This document shows positions 9,166 to 18,403 of a stretch of 64,000 nucleotides of DNA, one piece after another. The number at the start of each line of letters is the position of its first letter. Position 1 is the stretch's first letter. The position numbers and the translations under genes are program-made. This DNA comes from Merdibacter massiliensis. GTDB taxonomy: Bacteria; Bacillota_I; Bacilli_A; Erysipelotrichales; Erysipelotrichaceae. The notes below the pieces were generated by a model. It searched no databases. It had not been told where the DNA came from and was given only the letters and a program-made list of their open reading frames with translations. The stretch spans positions 32,310 to 96,309 of the forward strand of contig NZ_LT699722.1 of assembly GCF_900155395.1 (NCBI RefSeq). Direction: 5' to 3'.

Positions 9166-9178
9166 GGAATCGGTACCA
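9166..9178. promoter_or_regulatory. Upstream sucrose operator, GGAATCGGTACCA
   Basis: This 13-mer recurs as its exact reverse complement at 9242-9254. The two copies bracket the promoter from above the -35 to below the -10, as expected for a repressor that binds both sites and loops. The identity of the repressor is unknown; no scrR or sacR gene lies in the window. Confidence 0.6.
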
Positions 9179-9196
9179 GATTTTTAGTGAAATCTA

Positions 9197-9225
9197 TTGA
9201 CATTCATTGTAAGCGGTTATAAAAT
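9197..9225 (+). promoter_or_regulatory. Sucrose operon promoter with overlapping cre-like box
   Basis: TTGACA (9197-9202), 17 bp, then TAAAAT (9220-9225): an almost perfect sigma-A promoter. TGTAAGCGGTTATA (9208-9221) lies in the spacer and overlaps the -10. It matches the CcpA cre consensus at all but one position, so glucose repression is likely. Confidence 0.8.
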
Positions 9226-9241
9226 AACAATGTAACTGATG

Positions 9242-9254
9242 TGGTACCGATTCC
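9242..9254. promoter_or_regulatory. Downstream sucrose operator, TGGTACCGATTCC
   Basis: Exact reverse complement of the upstream site at 9166-9178, placed just after the -10 and near the probable transcription start, 30 bp before the EIIBCA start codon. Confidence 0.6.
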
Positions 9255-9284
9255 ACATATGCCGCATAAGAGGAGGATACGATT

Positions 9285-11201
9285 ATGGATTATGCTGCAA
9301 TTGCTGCACAGATCATTGAACATGTCGGCGGAAAAGACAATATCCGTAGTGTTCAGCACTGTGCGACCCGACTACGTTTTCAATTAAAAAATGCAGATCT
9401 TCGTAATGAAGAAGCAATTACAGACATTGAAGCTGTCAAAGGTGTCTTCATGACAAACAGTCAGTTTCAGATCATCTTAGGCTCTGGTTTAGTAAATCTT
9501 GTTTGTGACGAGGTGCAAAAACAAATTGGCATGACAACCGACAGTGCACCTGTCGAAGAAGAAAAACAAGGTTCTGCCGTTCAGCGCTTTATTAAAATGT
9601 TCTCAGATATCTTTGTGCCGATCATTCCAGCCATCGTTGCGGGCGGTCTGCTCATGGGTATCAACAATGTATTGACTGCAGCAATGTTCGAAGGTGGAAA
9701 ATCGATCATCGACATGTTTCCGCAGTTTCGCGACTTGGCAAGTGCTATTAATATTTTTGCCAATGCGCCATTTACTTTCCTGCCTGTATTGATCGGCTTC
9801 TCTGCTACAAAGCGTTTTGGAGGCAACCCTTATTTAGGTGCTGCGATGGGAATGATCATGGTCCATCCTGACCTGTTAAATGCCTATTCGCTTGGTACCG
9901 GTGTAGAAGTCCCTACCTGGAATTTATTTGGTCTCAGTGTGCAGGCTGTCGGTTATCAAGGAACTGTCTTGCCAGTACTTGCGGTTTCCTGGATCTTGGC
10001 AAATATTGAAAAACGTTTGCATAAAGTAACACCTACCTGGTTAGATAATTTGACTACGCCGTTATTGTCCATCATGGTTACTGCATTCATCACCTTCTTG
10101 TTTGTTGGTCCAGTATTACGCGGTGCCGGCAACATCTTGGCGGATGGCATTACATGGCTGTATAACACATTAGGTCCAATTGGCGGCGGTTTATTCGGCT
10201 TAGTCTATGCTCCGATCACTTTGACTGGCATGCATCATTCTTTCATACCGATCGAAACACAGTTATTAGCTTCCATCGCTGTCACTGGCGGAAGTTTCAT
10301 CTTTATCACAGCTTCCATGAACAATGTTGCGCAAGGTGCTGCTGTATTGGCCGTTCTCTTTAAAACCAAAGATGTGAAGTTAAAATCTATCTGTAGTGCC
10401 GCTGGAGTCAGTGCTTTATTAGGTATCACAGAACCGGCGATGTTTGGTGTCACTTTAAAGCTTCGTTATCCATTTTATGCTGCCATGGCAGGATCTGCAG
10501 TCGGCAGCGCATGGTGTGCCTTGTTCCATATCTTGGCACAGGCATTAGGTGCTGCCGGATTGCCTGGTTTCATCTCTGTTTTGCCGCAGGATTGGGCAAT
10601 GTTTGGAATCGGATTGCTATTATCTATGCTGACATCTGCTATCGTAACTTTATTCTTCTGGAATAAAATAGAAGAAAGCAGCCAGACTGAGAAGAAACAA
10701 TCAAAGAAAGAAGAAACACCTGTTATCGATGAAGAACAGCCGTTGGTTTTATTGAGCGCAGTCAACGGTAAAGTACAAGATGTTACGAAATCAAGCGATG
10801 CAGCATTTGCAAGCGGGGGCATGGGCAAAGGTGTCTGCATCGATCCAACAGACAACATGATCTATGCGCCATGCGATGGCAAAATTGCCTTTACGTTTCC
10901 AACCAAACACGCGCTGGGTCTTGTCAGTGATCAAGGAGTAGAAATTATGATCCATTGCGGTATCGATACCGTGAATATGGAAGGGGAAGGATTTGAAACA
11001 CTTGTATCGCAAGGGGAACATGTACACGCGCACACACCTCTGATCCGCTTCGACAGCGAGAAGATCAAGGCTGCCGGCAACAGCGATCAAACGATGATGA
11101 TCATTACCAATAGTGATCAATATGATATAGAAATACATGAACATGAAGCCGCTGGTTTTGATGCACCAGCCATCACAGTTAGGAAGAAAGCAAATGATTA
11201 A
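9285..11201 (+). CDS. scrA: PTS sucrose-type EIIBCA
   Basis: 638 residues. The EIIB domain is first, with phospho-cysteine C26 in VQHCATRLRF. A ten-segment EIIC of the glucose-sucrose family follows, with GMHHSFIPIE and GITEPAMFGV. A C-terminal EIIA of the Crr type has H557 in EIMIHCGIDTV. It imports and phosphorylates sucrose to sucrose-6-phosphate. The substrate is assigned from the next two genes (GH32 hydrolase and fructokinase) rather than from the permease itself, so a closely related fructoside is possible. Start ATG 9285 follows AGAGGAGG. The stop overlaps the hydrolase start by 8 bp. Confidence 0.9.
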   Translation: MDYAAIAAQIIEHVGGKDNIRSVQHCATRLRFQLKNADLRNEEAITDIEAVKGVFMTNSQFQIILGSGLVNLVCDEVQKQIGMTTDSAPVEEEKQGSAVQRFIKMFSDIFVPIIPAIVAGGLLMGINNVLTAAMFEGGKSIIDMFPQFRDLASAINIFANAPFTFLPVLIGFSATKRFGGNPYLGAAMGMIMVHPDLLNAYSLGTGVEVPTWNLFGLSVQAVGYQGTVLPVLAVSWILANIEKRLHKVTPTWLDNLTTPLLSIMVTAFITFLFVGPVLRGAGNILADGITWLYNTLGPIGGGLFGLVYAPITLTGMHHSFIPIETQLLASIAVTGGSFIFITASMNNVAQGAAVLAVLFKTKDVKLKSICSAAGVSALLGITEPAMFGVTLKLRYPFYAAMAGSAVGSAWCALFHILAQALGAAGLPGFISVLPQDWAMFGIGLLLSMLTSAIVTLFFWNKIEESSQTEKKQSKKEETPVIDEEQPLVLLSAVNGKVQDVTKSSDAAFASGGMGKGVCIDPTDNMIYAPCDGKIAFTFPTKHALGLVSDQGVEIMIHCGIDTVNMEGEGFETLVSQGEHVHAHTPLIRFDSEKIKAAGNSDQTMMIITNSDQYDIEIHEHEAAGFDAPAITVRKKAND

Positions 11202-12642
11202 AAAATACCATCCCGTTTATAAAGAAGAATATGAACAATGGATTGCCGCACATCAACAAGAAATTGAAGAAGTAAGCAAAGATCCAAGACGATTGCATTA
11301 TCACTTAATGCCAAAGATCGGCTGGTTAAATGATCCAAACGGGCTTTGCCAATTGAAAGGTACCTATCACATTTATTACCAGTATGATCCTTTTGATGTC
11401 AGAGGAGAACTAAAACTCTGGCAGCATGTTACTACAAAAGATTTTATTCATTATGAAGAACAGGAACCATTTTTATTCCCGGACAGTGAATTAGATACAC
11501 ACGGCGCTTATTCAGGTTCAGCTTTTATTCAAGGAGATACGATTCATTACTTTTATACAGGCAATATCAAACTGTTTGATCGTGATGACTATGATTACAT
11601 TCACAATGGACGTGTTGCCAATACGATTCATTTAACAAGCAAAGACGGTGTCCACTTTGATGAAAAGCAGCTGGTCATGGGCATGCAAGATTATCCAAAA
11701 GGGTTTACACAGCATATTCGCGATCCCAAAATAATAGAAGAAGACGGAATATTCTATATGGTACAAGGTGCCCGCGATATGAAAGATCATGGTGCGATCT
11801 TGCTCTTTGCTTCCCAAGATCTGAATCATTGGCAGTATGTACGCAGTTTGCAAAGCGACGAGCCGTTTGGCTATATGTGGGAATGTCCGGATCTCTTTGA
11901 ATTAGAAGGACAAAAAATACTGATTACTTGCCCGCAAGGAGTAGATACGCAAGGCGTGGATTATGCCAATGTGCATTCTACTGTTTGGATGCAGGTAGAT
12001 GGTACAATAAAAGATTCCCTTCGCATTTCACAGATTCATCAGTTAGATCGCGGTTTTGATTTCTATGCACCGCAGTCTTTCCAAGACGAACAGGGAAGAC
12101 GGATCCTGATTGGCTGGATGGGCATTCCGGATGCGGATTATACAAATCCGACAACGGAAGACGGATGGCAGCATGCGCTGACGATTCCCCGCGAATTGCA
12201 CTGGAAAGACGGCAAATTATTTCAACAGCCATTGAGTGAATTAAAAGTATTGCGTAAAGAAACACTGCATTTTAATGCAAAAAGTTTATGTGAAAGACAA
12301 TACGATGGCGAATGCTATGAATTAGAAGCATTGTTCCAGGAATGTGAACAGATGACCCTTTCTTTGAATGAAGAAATACAGATTACTTATCAAGATCACT
12401 TGTTCACTCTTGATATCACAAAATGCGGTTACAAGCGCACTACCCGCAGTGTCTATCTCGATTCATTAAACAATATGCGTATTTTCTCAGATACTTCCTC
12501 ATTAGAAATATTTCTCAATGACGGCAGTGAAGTTTTTACGACAAGAATTTATCCAACACGTCCAAGATGTGTTACACTAAATACAAAAGAAGGGGATACA
12601 AAGATTACACTCTATCCTCTAACTGCACATCAAGTCAAATAA
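11194..12642 (+). CDS. scrB: Sucrose-6-phosphate hydrolase (GH32)
   Basis: 482 residues from ATG 11194, which follows AGGAAGAAAG. An upstream in-frame ATG at 11137 lies deep inside the EIIA coding region and is rejected. GH32 landmarks are in place: WLNDPNG with the nucleophilic Asp, HIRDPKI, and MWECPDLF with the acid/base Glu. The C-terminal beta-sandwich region is present and the length is normal. It splits sucrose-6-phosphate into glucose-6-phosphate and fructose in the cytoplasm; the fructose goes to the kinase encoded next. There is no signal peptide, as expected for the PTS-linked enzyme. Confidence 0.93.
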   Translation: MIKKYHPVYKEEYEQWIAAHQQEIEEVSKDPRRLHYHLMPKIGWLNDPNGLCQLKGTYHIYYQYDPFDVRGELKLWQHVTTKDFIHYEEQEPFLFPDSELDTHGAYSGSAFIQGDTIHYFYTGNIKLFDRDDYDYIHNGRVANTIHLTSKDGVHFDEKQLVMGMQDYPKGFTQHIRDPKIIEEDGIFYMVQGARDMKDHGAILLFASQDLNHWQYVRSLQSDEPFGYMWECPDLFELEGQKILITCPQGVDTQGVDYANVHSTVWMQVDGTIKDSLRISQIHQLDRGFDFYAPQSFQDEQGRRILIGWMGIPDADYTNPTTEDGWQHALTIPRELHWKDGKLFQQPLSELKVLRKETLHFNAKSLCERQYDGECYELEALFQECEQMTLSLNEEIQITYQDHLFTLDITKCGYKRTTRSVYLDSLNNMRIFSDTSSLEIFLNDGSEVFTTRIYPTRPRCVTLNTKEGDTKITLYPLTAHQVK

Positions 12643-12654
12643 AGGAGGCATTCC

Positions 12655-13635
12655 ATGAAACAGAAACTTTGTGTTATTGGTGAGGCATTAATTGATTTTA
12701 TTCCTGAGCGAAAAGGTTGTGATTTAAAAGATGTAGAAGGATTTCGCCGCGTTGCTGGCGGTGCACCTGCCAATGTGGCTGGTGCCGTTGCTAAACTGGG
12801 AGTTCCTGCAATGGTACTCACTCAGTTAGGAAAAGATGCATTTGGCGACCATATCATCCAATCATTAAAAGAAAGCGGTATTGACACATCCCATATTCTG
12901 CAGACAGCAGAATATGACACTTCTCTTTCTTTTGTGTCATTACGTGAAGACGGCAACCGTGATTTTAAATTCTATCGCCGCACAGCAGCAGACCTGCAAT
13001 ATGATCCAAATAATATTACCGAAGATTTATTAGATGACTGCGGGATGGTTCACTTTTGCAGCGTATCCTTAGTGGAATCTCCAATGAAAAAAGCACATCA
13101 AGCATTATTAGATCTCGCGATGAAAAAAGGGGTGCTCATTAGCTTTGATCCAAATTTGCGTTTCTCTTTATGGGAAGATCAAGATGCACTTTACCATACG
13201 ATACAAGAGTTTCTGCCTTATGCAGACATCATTAAATTATCTGATGAAGAACTAGAGTTTATCACAGGAAAAAAGACAATTGAAGAAGCATTGCCAATGC
13301 TGTTCTCCCATCGCTGCAAATGCGTGGTCTATACACAAGGAAAAGATGGAGCCACCCTATATCGCAAGAACGATCATATTTCTGCGAAAGGGCATCAAGT
13401 ACAAGTGGTTGATACGACCGGAGCTGGTGATTCTTTCATTGGTGCATTCTTATACTGTCTGTTGAAGGAAGGAACAGACAATCTGGAAGAGATTTCATTA
13501 GAATCAATGAAGCATCATTTAGAATTTGCAAATTTATATGCTGCCCACACGACTACGATCGCTGGCGCATTAGCTGCTATGGCTGATCACGAGCAATTAC
13601 GCAATTTCCAACACATGTTAGATGAAGATGAATAA
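12655..13635 (+). CDS. scrK: Fructokinase, PfkB family
   Basis: 326 residues. GGAPANVAGAVAKLG near residue 38 and DTTGAGDSFIGAFL near 254 are the two PfkB signatures; the Asp in GAGD is the catalytic base. It phosphorylates the fructose released by the hydrolase to fructose-6-phosphate. An excellent Shine-Dalgarno (AAAGGAGG) lies 12 bp after the hydrolase stop. A strong terminator follows, closing the operon. Confidence 0.92.
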   Translation: MKQKLCVIGEALIDFIPERKGCDLKDVEGFRRVAGGAPANVAGAVAKLGVPAMVLTQLGKDAFGDHIIQSLKESGIDTSHILQTAEYDTSLSFVSLREDGNRDFKFYRRTAADLQYDPNNITEDLLDDCGMVHFCSVSLVESPMKKAHQALLDLAMKKGVLISFDPNLRFSLWEDQDALYHTIQEFLPYADIIKLSDEELEFITGKKTIEEALPMLFSHRCKCVVYTQGKDGATLYRKNDHISAKGHQVQVVDTTGAGDSFIGAFLYCLLKEGTDNLEEISLESMKHHLEFANLYAAHTTTIAGALAAMADHEQLRNFQHMLDEDE

Positions 13636-13684
13636 GAATTAGAAACAGCATGTAAAAACAGTCATTTTTATGGAATGCTTCATC

Positions 13685-13711
13685 AGGCCTGACTTAAGTC
13701 AGGCCTTTTTT
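13685..13711 (+). terminator. Terminator of the sucrose operon
   Basis: The 22-bp palindrome AGGCCTGACTTAAGTCAGGCCT is written in two 10-bp arms at 13685-13694 and 13697-13706, then a T tract to 13711. It lies about 50 bp after the fructokinase stop. Confidence 0.92.
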
Positions 13712-13772
13712 GATCATTCTCTTTATGAAACAGCATTTAAGTTTCAAATTGCCGTGTTTAAGATAATTATTC

Positions 13773-13819
13773 AAAATAAAAACCCTCTCTGCTAGCTTTA
13801 TATATCCAGCAAAGAGGGT
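13773..13819 (-). terminator. Terminator of the lepB-mreB unit
   Basis: ACCCTCT-TGCT-type arms at 13782-13795 and 13806-13819 pair with minor mismatch. They are followed on the minus strand by TTTTTATTTT, directly after the mreB-like stop. Confidence 0.8.
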
Positions 13820-13832
13820 AACTATCATTTTT

Positions 13833-14804
13833 TTAATGTAATTGTTCCAGCATGATGCTGCAGCCGTCTACTACACAATGCAATGCATTTTCTGCAACAA
13901 ATACAGGAATTTTTAATTCGTTACGCAAACGGACATCAAAATTCTTCAACAAGGAACCTCCCCCTGTCATCACGATACCGCATTGTACGATATCTGCTGC
14001 TAATTCCGGCGGTGTAATTTCCAATACTGTGCGTACTGCACGTACGATTTCATCAACAGCGCCACGCAAAGCAGATTCAATTTCATTTGAGTTTACCTCA
14101 ATGGAAATTGGTAGACCGCTGTCTAATGCCAATCCGCTTACTTTCATTGTCAACGGTTCTTCCATCGGCAATGCCGAGCCGATGCGGATCTTTACTTCTT
14201 CCGCCATTTGTTCACCAATTGCCAATTTCCGATATTTACGCAAATAATCCATGATCAATTGCGTAAAGCGATTTCCAGCTACTTTCAGTGATGTAGAACA
14301 TACGATATCGCCCAATGAAAGAACGGCAATGTCACTGGTTCCTCCACCGATATCTAGTACCATGCTGCCGCAGGCTCTGCCGATATCTAATCCCGCTCCA
14401 ACAGCTGCAACTTTTGGCTCTTCTTCCAAATAGACACGTTTTGCTCCTGCACGATAGGCACAATCTCGTATAGCATTTTTCTCTACTGTTGTAATATTCG
14501 TCGGATGACAAATCAGGATAATATTTTTTCGAAACATACCTTGTAAATTGCACTGTTTGAAAAAATAATTCAGCAACATCTCTGTTGCTTCAAAATCAGC
14601 AATGACCCCATCTTTTAATGGACGAATACTGATCATGCTGCCCGGTGTACGTCCTAACATTTCTTTTGCTTCTTTTCCTGCAGCTATGCATTTTTTTGTT
14701 TGCGCATCAACTGTCAAGACAGAAGGTTCATCCACAATGACCCCTTCATTATCCACACAGATCAGTAAATTAGTCGTACCTAAATCAATCCCTACTTTAC
14801 GCAT
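13833..14804 (-). CDS. mreB: MreB/Mbl-family rod-shape actin homologue
   Basis: 323 residues from ATG 14804 (after GAGGAG); a GTG at 14813 is a poorer start. The actin fold shows as VGIDLGTTNLLICVDN (phosphate 1 loop), VLDIGGGTSDIAVLSL (phosphate 2) and GIVMTGGGSLL (adenosine loop). MreB filaments under the membrane guide the cell-wall elongation machinery. mreC and mreD are not adjacent, so it may be an Mbl or MreBH paralogue. It follows the signal peptidase gene by 20 bp on the same strand. Confidence 0.88.
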   Translation of the reverse strand: MRKVGIDLGTTNLLICVDNEGVIVDEPSVLTVDAQTKKCIAAGKEAKEMLGRTPGSMISIRPLKDGVIADFEATEMLLNYFFKQCNLQGMFRKNIILICHPTNITTVEKNAIRDCAYRAGAKRVYLEEEPKVAAVGAGLDIGRACGSMVLDIGGGTSDIAVLSLGDIVCSTSLKVAGNRFTQLIMDYLRKYRKLAIGEQMAEEVKIRIGSALPMEEPLTMKVSGLALDSGLPISIEVNSNEIESALRGAVDEIVRAVRTVLEITPPELAADIVQCGIVMTGGGSLLKNFDVRLRNELKIPVFVAENALHCVVDGCSIMLEQLH

Positions 14805-14824
14805 TCTACTCACTCCTCAATGTC

Positions 14825-15403
14825 CTATACCAGTTTGATTCGATTAAACGGGAAAAGAACTAGCATATCCTTAGATATAATTTCACTTCGATGAAAAGGT
14901 CCAAAATAACGGGAATCAGTTGATCCTGTCCGGTTATCTCCCATCAAAAAATATTCATCGACGCCTAACTTCACCTCATAAAAATCCATGTCTGCATGAT
15001 GTTTGGTTGGTTCATCGATGATATAATCCTCAATAACCGTTGTTCCATTTACAGTTAATACCCCATCTTGATAACTAATGACATCGCCTGGGATCCCAAC
15101 GACCCGTTTTACGATCTCACCTTCTTCGCTTTGTGCTACCACAATATCAAAGCGATCAATAGAACCACCCAAAACTATCGAAAGACGATTGGAAATACAG
15201 ATATCAAAGTTGTTGAGCGTTGGATTCATACTAGAGCCGCGTACAACAACCGGTTTCGCAATAAAGTTTGTAATAATCAAAATGATTGCGACACCAATGA
15301 CATAATATTTCAGCAGGGAAAAAATCTGTTTGGTTAATGGCATGATTGCTTCCAAATTCCGTCTGATTCGTGTCTGACCGGTATTCGACATTTTTCTTGC
15401 CAT
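14825..15403 (-). CDS. lepB: Type I signal peptidase
   Basis: 192 residues. One N-terminal transmembrane helix (about 29-48) is followed by VVRGSSMNPTL with the catalytic Ser, EIVKRVVGIPGD with the general-base Lys, and YFLMGDNRTGSTDSRYFGP (box E). It cleaves secretory signal peptides on the outer face of the membrane. Length and topology match Gram-positive SipS-type enzymes. Start ATG 15403 follows GGAAGGGGG. Confidence 0.92.
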   Translation of the reverse strand: MARKMSNTGQTRIRRNLEAIMPLTKQIFSLLKYYVIGVAIILIITNFIAKPVVVRGSSMNPTLNNFDICISNRLSIVLGGSIDRFDIVVAQSEEGEIVKRVVGIPGDVISYQDGVLTVNGTTVIEDYIIDEPTKHHADMDFYEVKLGVDEYFLMGDNRTGSTDSRYFGPFHRSEIISKDMLVLFPFNRIKLV

Positions 15404-15509
15404 AACCGAAAATCCCCCTTCCTATTACCGTCATTTCTAATGTGTACTCTGCTTTTGCGTATTTCCAACAATCACCCGCTTTCTGCTAACCACATTCTGA
15501 TTCTATCCT

Positions 15510-15518
15510 ATTATAGCA
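15510..15518 (-). promoter_or_regulatory. Extended -10 promoter of lepB
   Basis: TGCTATAAT on the minus strand (15518-15510), about 107 bp before the lepB start. No good -35 is visible at 17 bp. The remaining 15404-15689 intergenic sequence is pyrimidine-rich on the plus strand and shows no other feature I can support. Confidence 0.5.
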
Positions 15519-15689
15519 TAGAGCCCCTCATTTTTACCTACCTACTTATGATAATTTTATTTCATTTTTGTAAGTCGTTCACCACTTTTTCACCTGTCCA
15601 TGATATTTCTTCCTTTTTTCATCCCTATCTGTTTTTTTTCCTCTATTTGCGATACACTAAGAGGGGAAAAATCAAGGAGAAAAATTTAT

Positions 15690-16892
15690 ATGAATTCATT
15701 AAAAGAGTTATTTCGCATTGGACCTGGCCCTTCCAGTTCACATACAATGGGACCTCAACGCGCCTGCTTAGAAATGCTGCAGCGTGTTCCTTCAGCAGAT
15801 CATTTTTGTGTTACCTTATATGGATCGCTTGCCTTAACTGGAAAAGGCCATTTAAGTGATGTTATCATCCAAAAAACATTTGTGCCAAAACCATGTCAGA
15901 TCATCATGAATACAACAGACACCATGCCACATCCAAACACATTAAAGTTATGCGCATATGATGCCGATAATAATCTATTAAAGGAAATGATCGTTTATTC
16001 AATCGGCGGCGGTGCCATTGTGATCAAAGGGGAAGAAAGCAAAGAAGGAAATCATATCTACCCTCATCACTCATTAGACGAAATCAACGCCTACTGCAAA
16101 GAAAAACAAATGGATTACTGTCAATATGTTGATGAGATGGAAGGTGAAGAAATCAATACATATCTCAATGAGATTCTCATTCAGATGTGTAAAACGGTGG
16201 ATACCGGCCTGAATGCCACAGGGATCCTGCCCGGCAAACTAAAAATGGAACGGATCGCCCGCTCCTTATTAACAGAAGCCATTTCCTGTGACGGATCTGA
16301 AAAGGAAAAACTTTTATTAAGTGCCTATGCATATGCCGCCAGCGAGGAGAATGCTGCTGGGGGAATGACAGTCACTGCACCAACCTTAGGCAGCAGCGGC
16401 CTGCTTCCATCTCTTTTGTATTATTATTACTATGATTGTAAAATGCAAAGAGAACAGCTGGTCAATGGATTAAAGATTGCTGGTTTGATTGGCAATCTGA
16501 TCAAATACAATGCAACAATTTCAGGTGCACAAGGCGGCTGTCAGGCAGAGGTAGGTGCTGCCTGTTCCATGGGAGCTGCCATGGTTGCTTACTTAATGGG
16601 GCTCAGTATGGAACAAATTGAGTATGCGGCAGAAATGGGAATCGAGCATCACCTAGGTTTAACATGTGATCCGGTAGGAGGTTATGTCATGATTCCATGC
16701 ATCGAACGAAACGCTGTTTGTTCTCTGCGGGCCATTGATGCTGCCGTCTTGGCAAAACATTTACGAAAAGTACATAAAAATCGAGTTAGTTTTGATATGG
16801 TCGTAGAAACTATGAACAAAACAGGAATGAAATTGCCAATTGAATTAAAAGAAAGCGCACTAGGCGGTTTAGCCAGTGTCATCAAGATTTAA
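15690..16892 (+). CDS. sdaA: L-serine ammonia-lyase, iron-sulfur dependent, single chain
   Basis: 400 residues from ATG 15690, preceded by AAGGAG; in-frame ATGs from 15600 lack a ribosome site. The N-terminal beta domain starts with FRIGPGPSSSHTMGP, and the C-terminal alpha domain contains SGAQGGCQAEVGAACS and GLTCDPVGGYVMIPCIERN. The conserved cysteines there hold the labile [4Fe-4S] cluster. It deaminates L-serine to pyruvate and ammonia. The domain order is the fused, E. coli-like form rather than the split Bacillus form. It stands alone with its own terminator. Confidence 0.92.
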   Translation: MNSLKELFRIGPGPSSSHTMGPQRACLEMLQRVPSADHFCVTLYGSLALTGKGHLSDVIIQKTFVPKPCQIIMNTTDTMPHPNTLKLCAYDADNNLLKEMIVYSIGGGAIVIKGEESKEGNHIYPHHSLDEINAYCKEKQMDYCQYVDEMEGEEINTYLNEILIQMCKTVDTGLNATGILPGKLKMERIARSLLTEAISCDGSEKEKLLLSAYAYAASEENAAGGMTVTAPTLGSSGLLPSLLYYYYYDCKMQREQLVNGLKIAGLIGNLIKYNATISGAQGGCQAEVGAACSMGAAMVAYLMGLSMEQIEYAAEMGIEHHLGLTCDPVGGYVMIPCIERNAVCSLRAIDAAVLAKHLRKVHKNRVSFDMVVETMNKTGMKLPIELKESALGGLASVIKI

Positions 16893-16937
16893 AAAAAGAA
16901 ACTCTAAGAGAGACTTGTTTCTTCTTAGAGTTTCTTT
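16891..16937. terminator. Bidirectional terminator between sdaA and the P-loop kinase
   Basis: A perfect 14-bp stem (AAAGAAACTCTAAG at 16895-16908, inverse at 16924-16937) lies between convergent genes. T-rich tracts flank it in both directions (seven T on the minus strand). It overlaps the last codons of the minus-strand gene. Confidence 0.88.
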
Positions 16938-17449
16938 TCTATTAGCTTTCCACTTTTTTCATCAAAATATAAGCATCTTGTATGAGACTTTTCTTCTTCC
17001 GTTAGTTCTTCGAACCATTGATCGAAACGTTCTAGTTTTTCTTGATCGATGAGATATCCCTTCTCATGTTTTTTTACTAACGTTTCATTTCTTTTCTGCA
17101 ACCGCTGTAAGCGAATCCATTTTGGACAACGCAGCCAGATAAGCTCATAATTTATTTTATGTGCTTTACAAAATTGAATGACTTCTTTACGCGATTCCCT
17201 GCTCCAATGACCATGATCTAAGATACAATTCATTCCCTTATTGATCAGCTGCTGCATCAGCAGACAATCATAAGCACGAATATTTCTCTCTAAAGCTTGC
17301 AATGCCTGCGGTCCTTGACAATGATCTTGTAATCGTATTGCCAGATCATCAATAGACAAAATGACCGTTTGTTGATCATCACTATATTGTTGTGCAAACG
17401 TAGTTTTGCCCGCAGCCACTTTTCCACACAAGATCATTACCTTTGCCAT
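16925..17449 (-). CDS. P-loop kinase/ATPase, AAA_33 or zeta-like
   Basis: 174 residues from ATG 17449, after GGAAGGAGC. Upstream in-frame starts to 17593 run into the exporter gene and are rejected. Walker A is MILCGKVAAGKTTFAQQYS (GKVAAGKT, residues near 9-16). The mid region LDHGHWSRESRKEV and WLRCPKWIRLQRLQKRNE resemble small nucleotide or nucleoside kinases of the AAA_33 group, with a lid arginine helix. The substrate is unknown. It follows the exporter gene by 17 bp, suggesting co-transcription. The 3' end lies inside the shared terminator. Confidence 0.75.
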   Translation of the reverse strand: MAKVMILCGKVAAGKTTFAQQYSDDQQTVILSIDDLAIRLQDHCQGPQALQALERNIRAYDCLLMQQLINKGMNCILDHGHWSRESRKEVIQFCKAHKINYELIWLRCPKWIRLQRLQKRNETLVKKHEKGYLIDQEKLERFDQWFEELTEEEKSHTRCLYFDEKSGKLIEKKL

Positions 17450-17466
17450 AAAGTTTTGCTCCTTCC

Positions 17467-18237
17467 CTACAGCATTTCTGTAATGATCTTGATAAACAAA
17501 ATCACCAGGACAACAATGATCAATGGACGCACAATGCGAATTCCTCTTTTCATCACCAATGTGCTGCCAATATAATTTCCCGCAATGCTGCAAATAGCTG
17601 CGGCAATTCCTAAAGTAAACACAATCTGTCCATTGATCAGAAAAACAAGCAAAGACATGACATTGCTTGCCAAATTTATAAATTTACTGTTACCGTTAGC
17701 TGTAGCAACACGCATACCGGCAAATGTCGTAAATAACAAAATTAAAAATGTTCCCGTCCCAGGTCCATAAAATCCATCATAGATGCCGACAACAAACGAA
17801 CTCAGTGCAACGACTTTATACACATGTCGTTTTGGCAGATCGATTTCCGATTCACGCTCCTGCAGGCCTTTTCCGCGCAATACATGCCATGCAACAAAAG
17901 GCAATAACGGCAATAAAATGATGCGAATGATATCTTCACTTGCTAACAAAGATACATTCGATCCGATTGCGGCACCTAGCAATGCGCAACCCACACCAAT
18001 GAGAGCTGTATCTACTTCCACTAATCGTTTGCGATAAAAACGAACAGAGGATACCAATGTTCCCACCGAAGAAGACAGCTTGTTGGTCGCAATCGCCATA
18101 TGGGCAGGCAGGCCGGACAAGAAATAAGCAGGGAGCGAGATCAAACCGCCACCGCCTGCTATCGAATCTACCAAACCAGCTAAAAAAACAAATGGACAGA
18201 CAATCAAAAACATCTGTAATGAAACTTCCATATCCAT
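17467..18237 (-). CDS. TauE/SafE-family membrane exporter
   Basis: 256 residues with about eight hydrophobic segments. The family signature repeats are visible: FLAGLVDSIAGGGGLISLPAY near residue 18 and GIYDGFYGPGTGTFLILLF near 151. TauE/SafE (formerly DUF81) proteins export sulfonates, sulfite or related anions. No sulfur gene is nearby, so the substrate is open. ATG 18237 follows AGAGGGG. It diverges from the malic enzyme operon. Confidence 0.87.
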   Translation of the reverse strand: MDMEVSLQMFLIVCPFVFLAGLVDSIAGGGGLISLPAYFLSGLPAHMAIATNKLSSSVGTLVSSVRFYRKRLVEVDTALIGVGCALLGAAIGSNVSLLASEDIIRIILLPLLPFVAWHVLRGKGLQERESEIDLPKRHVYKVVALSSFVVGIYDGFYGPGTGTFLILLFTTFAGMRVATANGNSKFINLASNVMSLLVFLINGQIVFTLGIAAAICSIAGNYIGSTLVMKRGIRIVRPLIIVVLVILFIKIITEML

Positions 18238-18366
18238 AACCCCTCTTTATTCCCGTTTCATTATATTGATTTTCTATTCCTCACGCAAGAAATCCAATCA
18301 TCTTTTCAAAATAAAATATAATTTTGATTGGAAAACCAGTGTCTATGACAGATTATTTTACATTCG

Positions 18367-18375
18367 TGGTATAAT
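18367..18375 (+). promoter_or_regulatory. Extended -10 promoter of the malic enzyme-fumarase operon
   Basis: TGGTATAAT (18367-18375), consensus -10 with the TG extension, 28 bp before the malic enzyme ATG. ATGACA lies 19 bp upstream as a weak -35. Confidence 0.7.
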
Positions 18376-18403
18376 AAACCAGTAATCAATGGAGGAAGAT
18401 AGA

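Noticed and set aside
9581-10858. Minus-strand frames antisense to scrA
   Set aside because: Shadow frames of a strongly coding plus-strand gene, without ribosome sites or recognisable domains.
11137-11193. Longer N-terminus for sucrose-6-phosphate hydrolase
   Set aside because: It lies inside the EIIA domain coding region of scrA. ATG 11194 has the ribosome site and the family-typical N-terminus.
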